From positions 62,001 to 126,000 of the forward strand of contig NZ_JAJQQP010000016.1 in assembly GCF_028994805.1 (NCBI RefSeq): a stretch of 64,000 nt of DNA, given 5' to 3'. Of this stretch, positions 16,901 through 24,987 are shown piece by piece (within the stretch, counting starts at the first letter, position 1; every line of letters begins with the position of its first letter). Source of the DNA: Promicromonospora iranensis. GTDB lineage: Bacteria > Actinomycetota > Actinomycetes > Actinomycetales > Cellulomonadaceae. Both the position numbers and the translations under genes were made by a program. The notes below the pieces were generated by a model. The model did not search any database and was not told the origin of the DNA. It saw nothing but the letters and a program-made list of their open reading frames with translations.

Positions 16901-17580
16901 GCCTGGTTGAGGTCCTTGAGCTCGGTGAACCGCATCGGGTCGCCGAGCTGGTCGCGGGCGATGCTCCACAGGCTGTCGTCCTCGACCACCGTGTACGGCA
17001 CGGTCCGCGGCCGTACCGGGCCCGACCCCGAGCTGTGTCCGCGCCCGTCGGACGTGGTGTGCGCGGTGGTGTGCGCAGGTGTGCGCGGTCCACCAGGGCT
17101 CGCCGAAGTGGTGTGCGCAGCCGCGCTCTCGGTGTGCGACGTGGCTGCATCGGCAGGCACGTCCGCCAGCGCAGGCGGGACGGAGACCACGAACAGCAGT
17201 GACGCGGTGCTCAGCAGGCGGCGGGCCAGGCCGCGCGGAAACCCGAGAGGGCCCGGCAGCGCGATCCGGCCGCTGAGCGCGACGAGCTCGAGGCCGATCG
17301 TGAGGGTCAGGTAGGCCCAAGCGGCCCAGGTCACGCATCCCAGGACGATGACGACCAGGGTGGTGCTGCCGGCACTGGTCAGGACCAGCCCGAGGTCGTC
17401 CCACCCGAACCCGGCGGGCAGGAGGCGGTGGCGCGCCAGCTCCAGCACCACCGGGACACCGACCACGAGCAGCAGCAGCCCGATCGTCGCGGCGAGGCCG
17501 CGCAGCCGGTCGCCGGTCGTGGGACGCACACCAGGGCGTGCGCGCTGGAGTGCGCGCTTCGCGGTGGGTGGGGTCCTCAT
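13918..17580 (-). CDS. Large membrane protein: LysM repeats outside, BTAD-type regulator region inside
   Basis: A 1220-residue protein from ATG 17580, overlapping the TadG-like stop (ATGA). Order of parts: three membrane segments (about 28-47, 65-95, 118-138), a Thr/His-rich stretch, LysM 1 (about 190-245, YTVVEDDSLWSIARDQLGD), LysM 2 (about 275-331, YVVRGGDTLTQIALDKLGD), a long Pro/Ser/Thr linker, a fourth membrane segment (about 490-510) followed by RRRRATQW, and a 700-residue cytoplasmic part. The last 250 residues contain a winged-helix-like block (LKALHVETLAYLALHPRGAT) and a helical repeat region of the bacterial transcriptional activator (BTAD/AfsR) type. LysM binds peptidoglycan, so the protein may couple wall contact to regulation. 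It is the last gene of the Tad unit. Confidence 0.75.
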   Translation of the reverse strand: MRTPPTAKRALQRARPGVRPTTGDRLRGLAATIGLLLLVVGVPVVLELARHRLLPAGFGWDDLGLVLTSAGSTTLVVIVLGCVTWAAWAYLTLTIGLELVALSGRIALPGPLGFPRGLARRLLSTASLLFVVSVPPALADVPADAATSHTESAAAHTTSASPGGPRTPAHTTAHTTSDGRGHSSGSGPVRPRTVPYTVVEDDSLWSIARDQLGDPMRFTELKDLNQAALADRPDFLVPGTVLRLPASPSNDTEDSTRPDMAAAETTANNEAPRDATYVVRGGDTLTQIALDKLGDADRYPDIARASRQTVQPDGDQLTDPDRIKPGWRLTIPAITPTPASPSTSTSARDTTQGRSAETETAAKDPRSVPDTREQDRVQEPAVSGDKTGVDTATGPDVTTPTPASPVHPGSLPGSTTSSPDGSAAHDGVRDNTRSPDATAPAPHTNPWAGPTDPPRSQSAPAPAGSEEQQRTGAQSAPEDRTEEDQSEIVGPGWLLPGLAGAGGMLAAGLLVALRRRRATQWRYRYPGHRITPAPSTTVPVERTIATTGQAWVGDIDALDRLLRGLAEPLRDGSTGDVPALVAVELTGSEAVVHLAEPADLPLPWVGSGTRWTAALTEAPPEAQTNDLLAPYRLLVTVGMDDAGHVWLLDLEQAGTVTVTGDSESVEAFGRYVTAELLLHPWAENTTLHTLATGWDVTGLSDFRHHHDHTDDHDTLACVNEVDQAVNATRRTAERERDESHALIAAPRIGTTTRYALHTLTANLHANQDRAGGRPGAAVVLLGAATGPSPALTGDAAQGLVLDVREGRLRVPYLGWDLTAVGLAEHELAASVAIVEVTRTAEKPPPDESTTQDAVDVATAQPAPVEPVHAGHVPAEMGAEPPVAQQRPVDPQAPAGPWSLLPAPTAHYVEAAATTAQDVEVLAPVMSQSTTSEKALDADPTLGQDVAAWFDPDRYRRPRLMLLGPVTATAYGRITEHTARLKALHVETLAYLALHPRGATPAELAEDFAIAEGRGRSLVTGVRAWLGTDPATGRPYVPGANKTAAFATSGTPAYQVEGLLVDIDLFQRLQARARARGADGIDDLVTALKIVRGRPFDKTRTKGWTWLFEGDRIDHTMTAAIGDVAHLVYTRAMAEDDIELARWAAQVGKQANPDDETARLDDITIQYVTGHAELARKRLAEEIYDRTDDEWPPPDPPERTREITARRGMTPGPSGKKHRGA
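16295..16312. promoter_or_regulatory. Operator-like palindrome inside the LysM gene
   Basis: CGCACACCGTCGTGTGCG, related to the box 2 palindrome of the two regulatory modules but lying deep inside coding sequence. May be a binding site or only a consequence of the local composition. Confidence 0.25.
17525..17542. promoter_or_regulatory. Operator-like palindrome near the start of the LysM gene
   Basis: CGCACACCAGGGCGTGCG, one base from a perfect palindrome with an AG centre, 38-55 nt downstream of the LysM gene ATG. Same family as the box 2 palindromes at 13521 and 25843. Confidence 0.35.
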
Positions 17581-18044
17581 GAGCGTCCTCCCTGCTCTGT
17601 GCCGGCAAGCGTGCGCGCCAGGCGTGCGGTGGCCGAGCCGGAGACCTCCCGGGGCCCGGCGATCGAACCGATGATCGGTGACCGGTAGGTGTCCGAGACG
17701 GTCACGGTGAGCGTGGCGTCGGCTACCGTGACGGCCCCGGTGACCCCGGCCGCGGACAGGTAGGCCTGCGCGGCCGTGCGCGCGGCATAGGGGTCGACGG
17801 TCAGGGTTTGAGTCCCCGAGGTCGTCCCTGAGGCGAGGGAGATCTGCTGTCCGCCGGTGCGTGCCGCCTGAGCAGCCAGGTCGTTGACGCGCTGTTGCGC
17901 CTGCAGGGTCCCGCCGAGCTCGACGACGAACGCCGCGCACAGCAATAGCGTTGCCATGCAGACGACCAGGAAGGGCAGCACCGAACCCGCCTCACGGTCC
18001 GCCCCGCAGGACGGTGGACCGGGGGTGGGGGGTTGCTGGGTCAC
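17577..18044 (-). CDS. TadG/TadE-like minor pseudopilin
   Basis: A 155-residue protein with the TadE/G N-terminal signature: a polar leader ending in DREAGS, then a single hydrophobic helix (VLPFLVVCMATLLLCAAFVVELG, about residues 20-42) and a soluble tail. Its GTG start at 18044 overlaps the stop of the upstream gene (GTGA). Much shorter than full TadG proteins (about 400-500 residues), so it corresponds only to the N-terminal part. Probably a minor subunit of the Tad-type pilus or fibre. Confidence 0.7.
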   Translation of the reverse strand: MTQQPPTPGPPSCGADREAGSVLPFLVVCMATLLLCAAFVVELGGTLQAQQRVNDLAAQAARTGGQQISLASGTTSGTQTLTVDPYAARTAAQAYLSAAGVTGAVTVADATLTVTVSDTYRSPIIGSIAGPREVSGSATARLARTLAGTEQGGRS

Positions 18045-18490
18045 TGGGACCTCCAGGTGTCGACGGGCGACGACATCGTCGCCGAGATGGTCACCGGGCG
18101 TCCGATGGGTAGGCCGAGCCGGATCGGATCGAGGTGGCACGTGACCGTGGCGGACACGGTCGAGGGCTGCCCCGCAGGGGCGAGCAGACCGCTGGTATCC
18201 GCGGCGACGTCGGTGGTCGCGCAGCGCAAGTCCTGGTTGGCCAGGGTCATCGTCGCCGCGGTGTGCGCGCCGGCCTGCGCGGCGGGCACGGTGCGTGCCA
18301 AGGAGGCGGACCGGGCAGCGTCGGCCGCAGCGGCTTGCACGGACTGGTGGGCCAGCGCATACAGCGCGCCGAACATGATCGCCCAGCACACGACCAGGAC
18401 GGGCAGGGCCATGACGACCACCTCGATCGCTGCCACCCCTGCCTCGGACTGGCCGGGCGGGTCCGAGCGTGCCTTGCGTCGGCGGGTCAT
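18041..18490 (-). CDS. TadE/TadF-like minor pseudopilin
   Basis: A 149-residue protein from ATG 18490, overlapping the upstream stop (ATGA). After a basic leader it carries SEAGVAAIEVVVMALPVLVV, the prepilin-like Glu-containing hydrophobic helix typical of TadE/TadF, and then AAAADAARSASLAR. Two Cys in the outer part (LRCATT and TCHLD) may pair. It is the middle member of three consecutive TadE/F/G-like genes. Confidence 0.75.
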   Translation of the reverse strand: MTRRRKARSDPPGQSEAGVAAIEVVVMALPVLVVCWAIMFGALYALAHQSVQAAAADAARSASLARTVPAAQAGAHTAATMTLANQDLRCATTDVAADTSGLLAPAGQPSTVSATVTCHLDPIRLGLPIGRPVTISATMSSPVDTWRSQ

Positions 18491-18990
18491 GGCATCCCCG
18501 GAGCTGTGAGGCGTTCGACGGGCATCGACGCGGACTGGGTGATGGTCAGGTCCCAGCCCGCCACCAGGGACTGGGTGCTGCCGGTCAGGGTGACGGTCGC
18601 AGTGGTGGCGGTGCGGGTGACCGTGGCTCGGGGTGCCAGGAGGAAACCGCGTCCGGTGGTGCTGGCGAACTGGACGGCGGCAGTCTGTCCGCTGCCGGCC
18701 GTGCCGGACTCGGCGGCGGCCACGCGGGCTCCTTCGCTGGCTGCGGCGATCGCGACCTGGCGTCCGGCGAACCACAACGTCGCCTGGACCGCGGCGATGA
18801 TCAGCAAGATCACCAGTGGTAGCAGGATCGCCGTCTGGATCGCTGCCTGCCCGGCCTCCTCCCGTCCACGGCCCGCACACCAGGGTGTGCGCGCCTCAGC
18901 CGCAGTCAGGACCCGCACCGGCGCGAGGGTGTGCGCACGCCGTACCGGCGTGCGGGGCTGGTCCGGGATGCGCACGGCGCTGGTCGTCAC
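18487..18990 (-). CDS. TadE-like minor pseudopilin
   Basis: A 167-residue protein with GREEAGQAAIQTAILLPLVI as the leader plus hydrophobic helix (about residues 45-70) and a polar outer domain. The N-terminal 44 residues before the helix are unusually long for TadE. The DNA encoding them contains an operator-like palindrome (18874-18891), and no start codon in this frame lies between the palindrome and the helix, so the palindrome is coding. ATG 18990 is the longest start; GTG 18915 (VRVLTAAEA) is possible. The next stop-start overlap (ATGA) ties it to the downstream gene. Confidence 0.7.
   Translation of the reverse strand: MTTSAVRIPDQPRTPVRRAHTLAPVRVLTAAEARTPWCAGRGREEAGQAAIQTAILLPLVILLIIAAVQATLWFAGRQVAIAAASEGARVAAAESGTAGSGQTAAVQFASTTGRGFLLAPRATVTRTATTATVTLTGSTQSLVAGWDLTITQSASMPVERLTAPGMP
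18874..18925. promoter_or_regulatory. Partial copy of the regulatory module inside the TadE gene
   Basis: Perfect-arm palindrome CGCACACCAGGGTGTGCG (18874-18891), followed by GTCAGG and CGCACC at spacings close to those of boxes 2 and 3 of the 85-nt module. Box 1 is absent. It lies within the 5' part of the TadE-like coding sequence. Confidence 0.35.
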
Positions 18991-19023
18991 GGTCGTCCCT
19001 TCGGAGATGGGAGTGGGTAGGTG

Positions 19024-19929
19024 TCACACAGGCGTCAGCAGGCGCATGACTGACGGCGCCAAGAGCAGGGCGATGAAGGTCAGGGCCATGACCGCGCCTG
19101 ACGCGCTCATGCGGACGGCGATCGCGTTGGCCGCGGCGAGGTCTTCGTTGCGTAGGGCGTTGCGTTGCGCCTTGGCGCTCTTGCGGAGGTTGTCGTAGAT
19201 CGCGGTGTTCTCGGTCGCGGACTGCTCGAGGGTCTCGGCCAGGTCGCGCAGCTCGCCGACGCCGACCTGGTCGGCCAGGTCTTTCAGCGCGTCCCAGGGC
19301 CGCACCCCGGACATCTGGGCTTGGGCCAGGGTGACCGCGATGCGGTTCAGGACCCAGGAGCCGGTGCCCTGGGCGGCGTGCTCCATCGCCTGGGGAACAC
19401 CGGACCCGCTGATGCGCCGCAGCGCGAGCAGGCTGGTGTAGAGGGACAGAGCGCGACGGAACTCGGTGCGGGCCTTGGTCGCCTTGTCCGCCACCGTGTA
19501 GTGCGGAATGTGGAACAGCGCCGCGGCCAGCAGCGCGGCACCGAGGGCAGGGACGGTGAACGGCACCTGGATGCCGAGCACCCCAAGGCCCAGGGACAGC
19601 AGGGGAGCAGCGACCACGCCCATGACGGCGCACACCAGCTGTTCACCGTAGAACCGTGCGGGCAAGATACCGAGCAGTGCCAGGTCGCGGTGTGGTGTGC
19701 GCAACCAGAGCCCGGCCGGGAGGTGGTCGCGACCCCACCGGCCCAGCCGTTCGGTGCCGCCCGGCACGGACTGCTCCCGTGGCCGCGAGCGGGACGGATG
19801 GGCTGCCGGGGCCAGACGGGTCAGGCCGTCGGCGAGGTCGACGTGCGCGGGCAGGAGCTGGATCACCAGGAGCGCGAGCGCGAGCGCGAGAGATCCGCCG
19901 GTCAGGCCGGCCCAGAAGAGCCCGGTCAT
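19024..19929 (-). CDS. tadC: TadC-like membrane protein of the Tad secretion system
   Basis: A 301-residue protein with membrane segments near residues 3-25, 98-140 and 278-295 around a cytoplasmic T2SF-type domain (FRRALSLYTSLLALRRISGSGVPQAMEHAA). Its ATG at 19929 overlaps the TadB stop (ATGA). TadB and TadC normally form the inner-membrane platform that TadA drives, and all three are adjacent here. Confidence 0.85.
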   Translation of the reverse strand: MTGLFWAGLTGGSLALALALLVIQLLPAHVDLADGLTRLAPAAHPSRSRPREQSVPGGTERLGRWGRDHLPAGLWLRTPHRDLALLGILPARFYGEQLVCAVMGVVAAPLLSLGLGVLGIQVPFTVPALGAALLAAALFHIPHYTVADKATKARTEFRRALSLYTSLLALRRISGSGVPQAMEHAAQGTGSWVLNRIAVTLAQAQMSGVRPWDALKDLADQVGVGELRDLAETLEQSATENTAIYDNLRKSAKAQRNALRNEDLAAANAIAVRMSASGAVMALTFIALLLAPSVMRLLTPV

Positions 19930-20792
19930 GAACGGCCTCCGGCGGTGAAGAGGCGGGTGGGTCCTGTGCCGTTGGACATCCGGTTGAACCAGAACAGGGT
20001 CAGGGCGAAGAAGCTGGCCAGGACGAGGAAGACGAGCTGGCCCAGTGGGGTGCGGTACGGCTCGATGTAGGTGCCGTTGAGCAGCATCGCGGCGATGGTG
20101 CCGACGGTGATGACGGTCAGCCAGGTCGCGGTGGCGCGGTAGGTGGCGCGGCTGGCCTCGACCTCACGGCGGGCGCGGACCTGGTCGGCGACGTCGTCGG
20201 CGAGATCGTCCAGCACCGTCGCGACCGGGCCGCGCAGCTCGATGGCCGTGGCCAGGGACTGGGCGACCATGTCCGCGGTCGGGTCGGCCAGGTCGTCCGC
20301 GAACGCGAACAGCGCAGCCCGGGGGTCCCATCGTGACTCCAGCCGTGCCGCCAGAGCCTGGACCTGCGGTGCGATCGGGGCCGGCGCGGTCCAGGCCGTG
20401 GACCGCAGGGCGCTCTCCAGGCCCTTGCCGCCGGACAGCGACCCGGCCAGGGACCGGGTCCAGTCCTGGATCGCTTCCAGGCGCTCGATCCGTTCGCCCT
20501 GGGCCCGGTTGGACAGCATCGACGGGACCCCGACCGAGACCACCGGTCCGACCAGGAGCAGCAGCGGCCAGCCGGTGATCAACCACGCGACCAGGCCGGC
20601 GGCGAGCCCGACCCCGATCAGGATCCGGGTCCGCCGCGGCATCCGGCGAAGCCCCGCCCGAGCCCGAACAAGGAGGCTGGTCCGGGGTGGACGTGTGGTC
20701 TGCGGCAGGACCTGACGTGCGGGGCGCAGTGCGTAGACGAGGCCGACCAGGCCGCCGCAGATCAGGGCACCGCACAGGGCCGCGATGATCAT
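19926..20792 (-). CDS. tadB: TadB-like membrane protein of the Tad secretion system
   Basis: A 288-residue protein from ATG 20792, overlapping the TadA stop (ATGA). Hydrophobic segments at about residues 1-20 and 55-80, a T2SF-type domain (DWTRSLAGSLSGGKGLESALR), then two segments at the C-terminus (about 212-260). Typical TadB length and layout. Partner of TadC. Confidence 0.85.
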   Translation of the reverse strand: MIIAALCGALICGGLVGLVYALRPARQVLPQTTRPPRTSLLVRARAGLRRMPRRTRILIGVGLAAGLVAWLITGWPLLLLVGPVVSVGVPSMLSNRAQGERIERLEAIQDWTRSLAGSLSGGKGLESALRSTAWTAPAPIAPQVQALAARLESRWDPRAALFAFADDLADPTADMVAQSLATAIELRGPVATVLDDLADDVADQVRARREVEASRATYRATATWLTVITVGTIAAMLLNGTYIEPYRTPLGQLVFLVLASFFALTLFWFNRMSNGTGPTRLFTAGGRS

Positions 20793-22375
20793 GAGCGGAC
20801 CGCCGTCGTGGTCCGGCCCGCCGGGCCCGCCTGGTGCAGGGCTTCGGTGAAGCAGTGCAGGTCGAACCCGTAGGCCTCCAGGCCTTGGTGGTCCAGGTCC
20901 GGCATGGTGCTGGGCACTGCGGCGCCGTCCGGCCCGGGTGCGAAGATCCGGGTGGTGGCGTACCCGGTCTCCCGCTCGCCGGGGGCCACGGAGATGATCT
21001 CGGCGACCTGGCGTCGTGGTGCCTGGCTGGTGGGGTCGTAGGACAGGTCGACGTGCACGATCAGGTCGATTGCGTGCGCCAGCTTGGAGGTCGCCAGGTC
21101 GTGGGTGACCTGTTCCTCGCCCTCCATCGCGCAGGTGACCAGTTTCCGGATGGCGGCGACCGCGCTGGTGGCGTGCGTGGTGGACAGGGATCCGGTGCCG
21201 GACTCCATCGCCTTGATCATGGGCCAGACCTCCGCGCCGCGGACCTCGCCGACGATCAGGCGGGACCGGTTGTACCGGAAGGACCGCCACAGGGCCTCGG
21301 CGATGGTGGACTCCCCGGCCTGCCGCCCGTCCAGGCCGACCTCACCGGATCCAGGGCGGGCCTCCCACGCGATCACGTTCGGGCGCAGGTCCTGCAGCCC
21401 GAGCTCGTACTCCGTCTCGAACGTCGCGATCCGTTCCCCGGCCGGGATCTGATCGCACAACGCGCGGGTCAGGGTGGTCTTGCCGGCGCTGGCTGCGCCG
21501 GAGACCACGATCGACTTACGTGCCCGGACCGCCGCGGCCAGGAACGACGCCGCCACGGGCGAGAGCATGCCCAGCTCGACGAGGTCGTCGAGGGTGACCT
21601 GGACCAGGCGGTGACGCCGGATCACCACGACCGGCCGGTCGGTCACCCACGCCGAAGCGGCCAGGCGGGCACCGCTACCGGGCAGGCGCATGTCCACGTA
21701 CGGGTTCCGCTCCGAGAACGGCCGGGCGCCCGAGCCGGTCCTCGAGGCGATGTCCTGGACCAGGCCGATCAGCTCGTCGTCGGAGTCCGCGACCGGTTGG
21801 CCGGCTACCCACGTGCCGTCGGCGTACTGGAGCTGGACGTTGCGGTGGCCGTAGATCTCGATGTTCTCGACGTCGTCGTTGTCCAGTAGCGGCTGGAGCC
21901 GGCCCATGCGGAACAGGCTGTTGAACACCGCGTCACGCAGCGCTTCACGCTGCGCGAGCGTGAACTCCGTCTTCCCGTCGTTGCGGCGGTCGGTGGAGGC
22001 CTGCTTCACCAGCCGGTTGATGGCCTCCTTGCCGGCTTCCTCCCGGACCAGGGCGTCGGTGCCTGGCTCGAACCGCTCGGCCTGCTCGGTGGAGACCTGG
22101 TCGCGCAACGCGGCGACCAGGGCCCAGTCCACCGGCACCGACCGCGACATCGTGACAGCGGAGCGGTCACCGGGTCGCCCGTCGCGCCTTGGGGCTGAAC
22201 CTGTGGGGGATGGCCCGTCGACCGGGTCTGTGGGCTCCGGCTGCCCGGAGCCGACCCAGGGGTTGGCCTTGCGGCGCAGGTTCGGCGGTAGCTCGTGCGG
22301 CACGGGGCGCGTGAAGTAGGGAACGTCCGCCGGGTCGGTTCCCTCGGGCGTCTCGGTGCGGGGCTCGGCCGTCAT
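20789..22375 (-). CDS. tadA: TadA/CpaF-type secretion ATPase
   Basis: A 528-residue ATPase of the type II/IV secretion superfamily (relatives: TadA, CpaF, VirB11). Walker A VSGAASAGKTTLTRAL (about 290-305), Walker B RLIVGEVRGAEVW (about 370-382), and a downstream STTHATSA segment (His box). Residues 1-75 are a Pro-rich, poorly conserved extension; an internal GTG near residue 72 could also serve as start. It should power assembly of the Tad-type fibre, and in this context could also take the VirB11 role in conjugation, since no other VirB11-like gene is present. Confidence 0.9.
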   Translation of the reverse strand: MTAEPRTETPEGTDPADVPYFTRPVPHELPPNLRRKANPWVGSGQPEPTDPVDGPSPTGSAPRRDGRPGDRSAVTMSRSVPVDWALVAALRDQVSTEQAERFEPGTDALVREEAGKEAINRLVKQASTDRRNDGKTEFTLAQREALRDAVFNSLFRMGRLQPLLDNDDVENIEIYGHRNVQLQYADGTWVAGQPVADSDDELIGLVQDIASRTGSGARPFSERNPYVDMRLPGSGARLAASAWVTDRPVVVIRRHRLVQVTLDDLVELGMLSPVAASFLAAAVRARKSIVVSGAASAGKTTLTRALCDQIPAGERIATFETEYELGLQDLRPNVIAWEARPGSGEVGLDGRQAGESTIAEALWRSFRYNRSRLIVGEVRGAEVWPMIKAMESGTGSLSTTHATSAVAAIRKLVTCAMEGEEQVTHDLATSKLAHAIDLIVHVDLSYDPTSQAPRRQVAEIISVAPGERETGYATTRIFAPGPDGAAVPSTMPDLDHQGLEAYGFDLHCFTEALHQAGPAGRTTTAVRS

Positions 22376-23223
22376 GCCTGCTCCTGTCGCCGATCAGCAG
22401 CGGTGGCCCATATCGCTCCTGGACCCGGTACCCGCCCCTGGGCCACGTCCGTTGCGCCGTCTGGTTCGGCGGAGAGCGCGGTAGTCGAGGGTGTGCCGAG
22501 GGAGGTCCGCTGGTGCAGGGCGCCCGCGGTCGCGTGAAGGGATCGGGCGAAGGCTCCCTTGGGGAACCGAGCCCGTGGTCTCACACCCTGGTGGTAGGTC
22601 TCGGCGTCCTTGGCGGAGTGGGCGATCTTCCCGACCAGCGGCAGCCCGAGAAGCTTGGCCGCACCCCGCCCGGAGTAGGGGCGGCCTGGACCGATCACCA
22701 GGAGCCCGGCCTGCTTCCACGCTCTGGTCCGCACGACGAGGTCGGCGTACGACCGGACCGCCGCGAGGGCGGGCAGATCGGTCCGGGTCACCAGCAGTGT
22801 CAGGTCGGCGCGCTCCAGCAGCAGTCGTGGGGAGTCGGCCATGCCGAGACGCCCGGCGTCGACGATCACGTCCTGCCCGGCCGCGTCCAGTCCGGCCAGC
22901 ACATCGGCCAGCGGCCCCCACAGGCCGCCTAGTTCTCGTGCTTCTAGATGCGACCGCACACCTGGCACGAACCGCACCCCGTCACGCAGCGGGATCGCCA
23001 CCCGGTCCAGAGCGGCGGCAACCGGCTCGGCAGCGAACGCGACGTCCAGCAGACCCGCGTCGTGGTCCCGGGCACCTTGGAACCACCCGGCCAGGATCGC
23101 CGACCCGCCCACCGGGTCGGCCTCGATCAGCAGGACCGGGCGCGGCCACGCGATGGCCAGACCGACCGCAGTCGTGGTGACTCCCGGCGAACCAGACGCG
23201 GAGCAGAGCGCAATGACAGCCAT
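22372..23223 (-). CDS. TadZ/CpaE-like MinD-family ATPase
   Basis: A 283-residue P-loop protein of the ParA/MinD type with a deviant Walker A (SASGSPGVTTTAVGLA, residues 8-23), in which the signature Lys of KGGxGKT-type loops is replaced. A DxD-like ADPVGGSA segment and VIVDAGRLGM (Walker B-like) follow. TadZ/CpaE proteins place the Tad apparatus in the cell. It overlaps TadA at its end and touches the CpaB-like gene at its start. Confidence 0.75.
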   Translation of the reverse strand: MAVIALCSASGSPGVTTTAVGLAIAWPRPVLLIEADPVGGSAILAGWFQGARDHDAGLLDVAFAAEPVAAALDRVAIPLRDGVRFVPGVRSHLEARELGGLWGPLADVLAGLDAAGQDVIVDAGRLGMADSPRLLLERADLTLLVTRTDLPALAAVRSYADLVVRTRAWKQAGLLVIGPGRPYSGRGAAKLLGLPLVGKIAHSAKDAETYHQGVRPRARFPKGAFARSLHATAGALHQRTSLGTPSTTALSAEPDGATDVAQGRVPGPGAIWATAADRRQEQA

Positions 23224-23963
23224 CAGCCCTCCCCGGTCGTGGGCGAGCCGCTGGGTAAGGGGGAAGGTTCGGTCCCGTCGTCGGGTGGTGTGGTGTTCTG
23301 CTCGTCGAGCTCGCGGGAGTCCAGGACGAGCGTCACCTTCCCGGCGGCGGCCTCGGCAGCAAGCGTGATGGCCTCTTCGTGGGAGATCAGCACGTCGATG
23401 ACGGTCTGCCCGTCCGGAGCGGGCGGGTTGACCGCGACCACCTCGGCTTCATGGAACGTCGGAGTCTGCTCGCTTCCACCATCGGGCGCCGTGACCACCG
23501 CCCGCACCCGGTCGCCGGGGAGCAGGGCCAGGCCAGGGGAGGCCGGCGGCGGCAGCACGATGCCGAGCACCGACATGCCCGCCGGCGGCACGAGTTCCTC
23601 GGTCACTACACCTGTCGTCAGCGGGGCACCGGCAGCGACGTCCCACGCTGCCCGCTGCCCGACGACGTCGGCTCGCGCCCCGGCGCCGATCAGGTTCAGA
23701 GCAACGTCTGCTCCGACCTGGGTCTCGGTCAGGTCCTCGGCGGTGATGACCGAGCCGCGCACGATCGTGTCCCTGGCTACGAGCACCGTGCGGGTGTCGG
23801 TCAGCGTCGCCCACAGCAGCACGGCACCCAGCGCGCCGACGCCGATCGCCGCGATCATCACGATCGCCAGGATGGGACGGCGCTTCAGCTTCGGTGGTGC
23901 CAGCCTTGCTCCTGCCGGTGGCACCCCTGGCGCCGATGGTCCTCGCGTGGTCGTGGTCGTCAT
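23223..23963 (-). CDS. CpaB/RcpC-like SAF-domain protein
   Basis: A 246-residue protein with a cytoplasmic Pro-rich leader, one membrane segment (about residues 29-50) and a SAF domain (VLVARDTIVRGSVITAEDLTE) followed by a beta-rich region. CpaB/RcpC proteins belong to Tad pilus loci, where they act outside the inner membrane. In a Gram-positive cell there is no outer-membrane secretin, so this may help the fibre cross the wall (inference). The C-terminus is acidic and Pro/Ser-rich. Confidence 0.75.
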   Translation of the reverse strand: MTTTTTRGPSAPGVPPAGARLAPPKLKRRPILAIVMIAAIGVGALGAVLLWATLTDTRTVLVARDTIVRGSVITAEDLTETQVGADVALNLIGAGARADVVGQRAAWDVAAGAPLTTGVVTEELVPPAGMSVLGIVLPPPASPGLALLPGDRVRAVVTAPDGGSEQTPTFHEAEVVAVNPPAPDGQTVIDVLISHEEAITLAAEAAAGKVTLVLDSRELDEQNTTPPDDGTEPSPLPSGSPTTGEG

Positions 23964-24000
23964 CTTCGCTACTCCCTTGGCCGCCCTGCCTGGCAGCCCG

Positions 24001-24987
24001 TCAGTTCACCAGTACCTGCGCCTCGCCGACCGCGACCTGCACGCTGCGCGACAGGTTGTCCACGTCCAAAGACCCGGACTGTCCGGCGCCTTCCCAGTCC
24101 ACGACCCATTCGCTGGTGGCCGTGACCGTGTATTTCTGCCCGGGCTCGTGTCCGGACTCGCGTGTGTAGGTGTGCCCGCAGTCCGGCGATTCCGACCGAC
24201 CGAACCGGGGCTCGTACGGCGTGCCCGGGCCGGTGCACACCACCTGGGTGCCGTCGCCCATGTCCCACACGATCCGCTCCACCCGGGCCGTCGCGGTCAC
24301 TGTCACCGAACCCGCCGACGCCGTGCGGGTGATCGGACCGAACGTCTGCTCGCCCGGGTTCTGCACCCACAGCCACGTCGGCAACGCCACAATCCCGGGA
24401 CCATCAGGTTCTGGGGAGATCCCGATCTCGATCGCGCGCAGGTTCATTCGCTCCACCGCTACCTGCGCCACCTCACCGGGTGAAGGGCCGGCGTCTGCTG
24501 CGTCAGGTGGCGCAGCCAACCAGATCCCGCCCAGGAGCCCGCCGCTGGGGAGGCGGCACTCGTAGATCGCTCCGTCGCCCGGCTCGTGGCCCTCCCACTC
24601 AGGCGAAGTGGCGGGCGGCTGCGGCATGGCCACGCTTAGGTAACAGTTCCACCGCTCGCTCCACACCCCGTGCTCGGACGTGCACGGCACGGGCCCACGC
24701 GCTGCCTCGAGATGGATCGTGATGCTGCCCTGCGGCTCCCACGTGCAAGCCGATCCCGTGCTCGACTGGCGCGCCGGCTTGGTCACTGCTTCGGAGCGCG
24801 ACTCTGTTCCGGAAGACGGTTGGCTGGTGCCTGGACCGCTGGATACACCAGGGTCCTGTGCCTTGATGACACAGACGCCGGCATCACGATCGAATGTCCT
24901 GCAGTGAGGGTCTGCAGAGGCCGGCATCGCTGCCCAGCTGAGTGCAAGTACCGCCGCAGCAGTAGCGGCTGCCGTCAGCCCGCGCAC
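24001..24987 (-). CDS. Secreted protein with PKD-like region
   Basis: A 328-residue exported protein; GTG 24987 is chosen because GGAGAAGG lies 5 nt upstream, overlapping the end of the lipoprotein gene. Signal peptide residues 1-25 (ATAAAVLALSWAAMPASA). Several Cys are spread through the mature chain. The C-terminal third (VERIVWDMGDGTQVVC, then CGHTYTRES) has the WDxGDGT and HTY strings of PKD-type beta-sandwich domains. Related secreted proteins sit next to Tad/T4SS genes in actinobacteria, to my memory, but the function is unknown. Confidence 0.65.
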   Translation of the reverse strand: MRGLTAAATAAAVLALSWAAMPASADPHCRTFDRDAGVCVIKAQDPGVSSGPGTSQPSSGTESRSEAVTKPARQSSTGSACTWEPQGSITIHLEAARGPVPCTSEHGVWSERWNCYLSVAMPQPPATSPEWEGHEPGDGAIYECRLPSGGLLGGIWLAAPPDAADAGPSPGEVAQVAVERMNLRAIEIGISPEPDGPGIVALPTWLWVQNPGEQTFGPITRTASAGSVTVTATARVERIVWDMGDGTQVVCTGPGTPYEPRFGRSESPDCGHTYTRESGHEPGQKYTVTATSEWVVDWEGAGQSGSLDVDNLSRSVQVAVGEAQVLVN

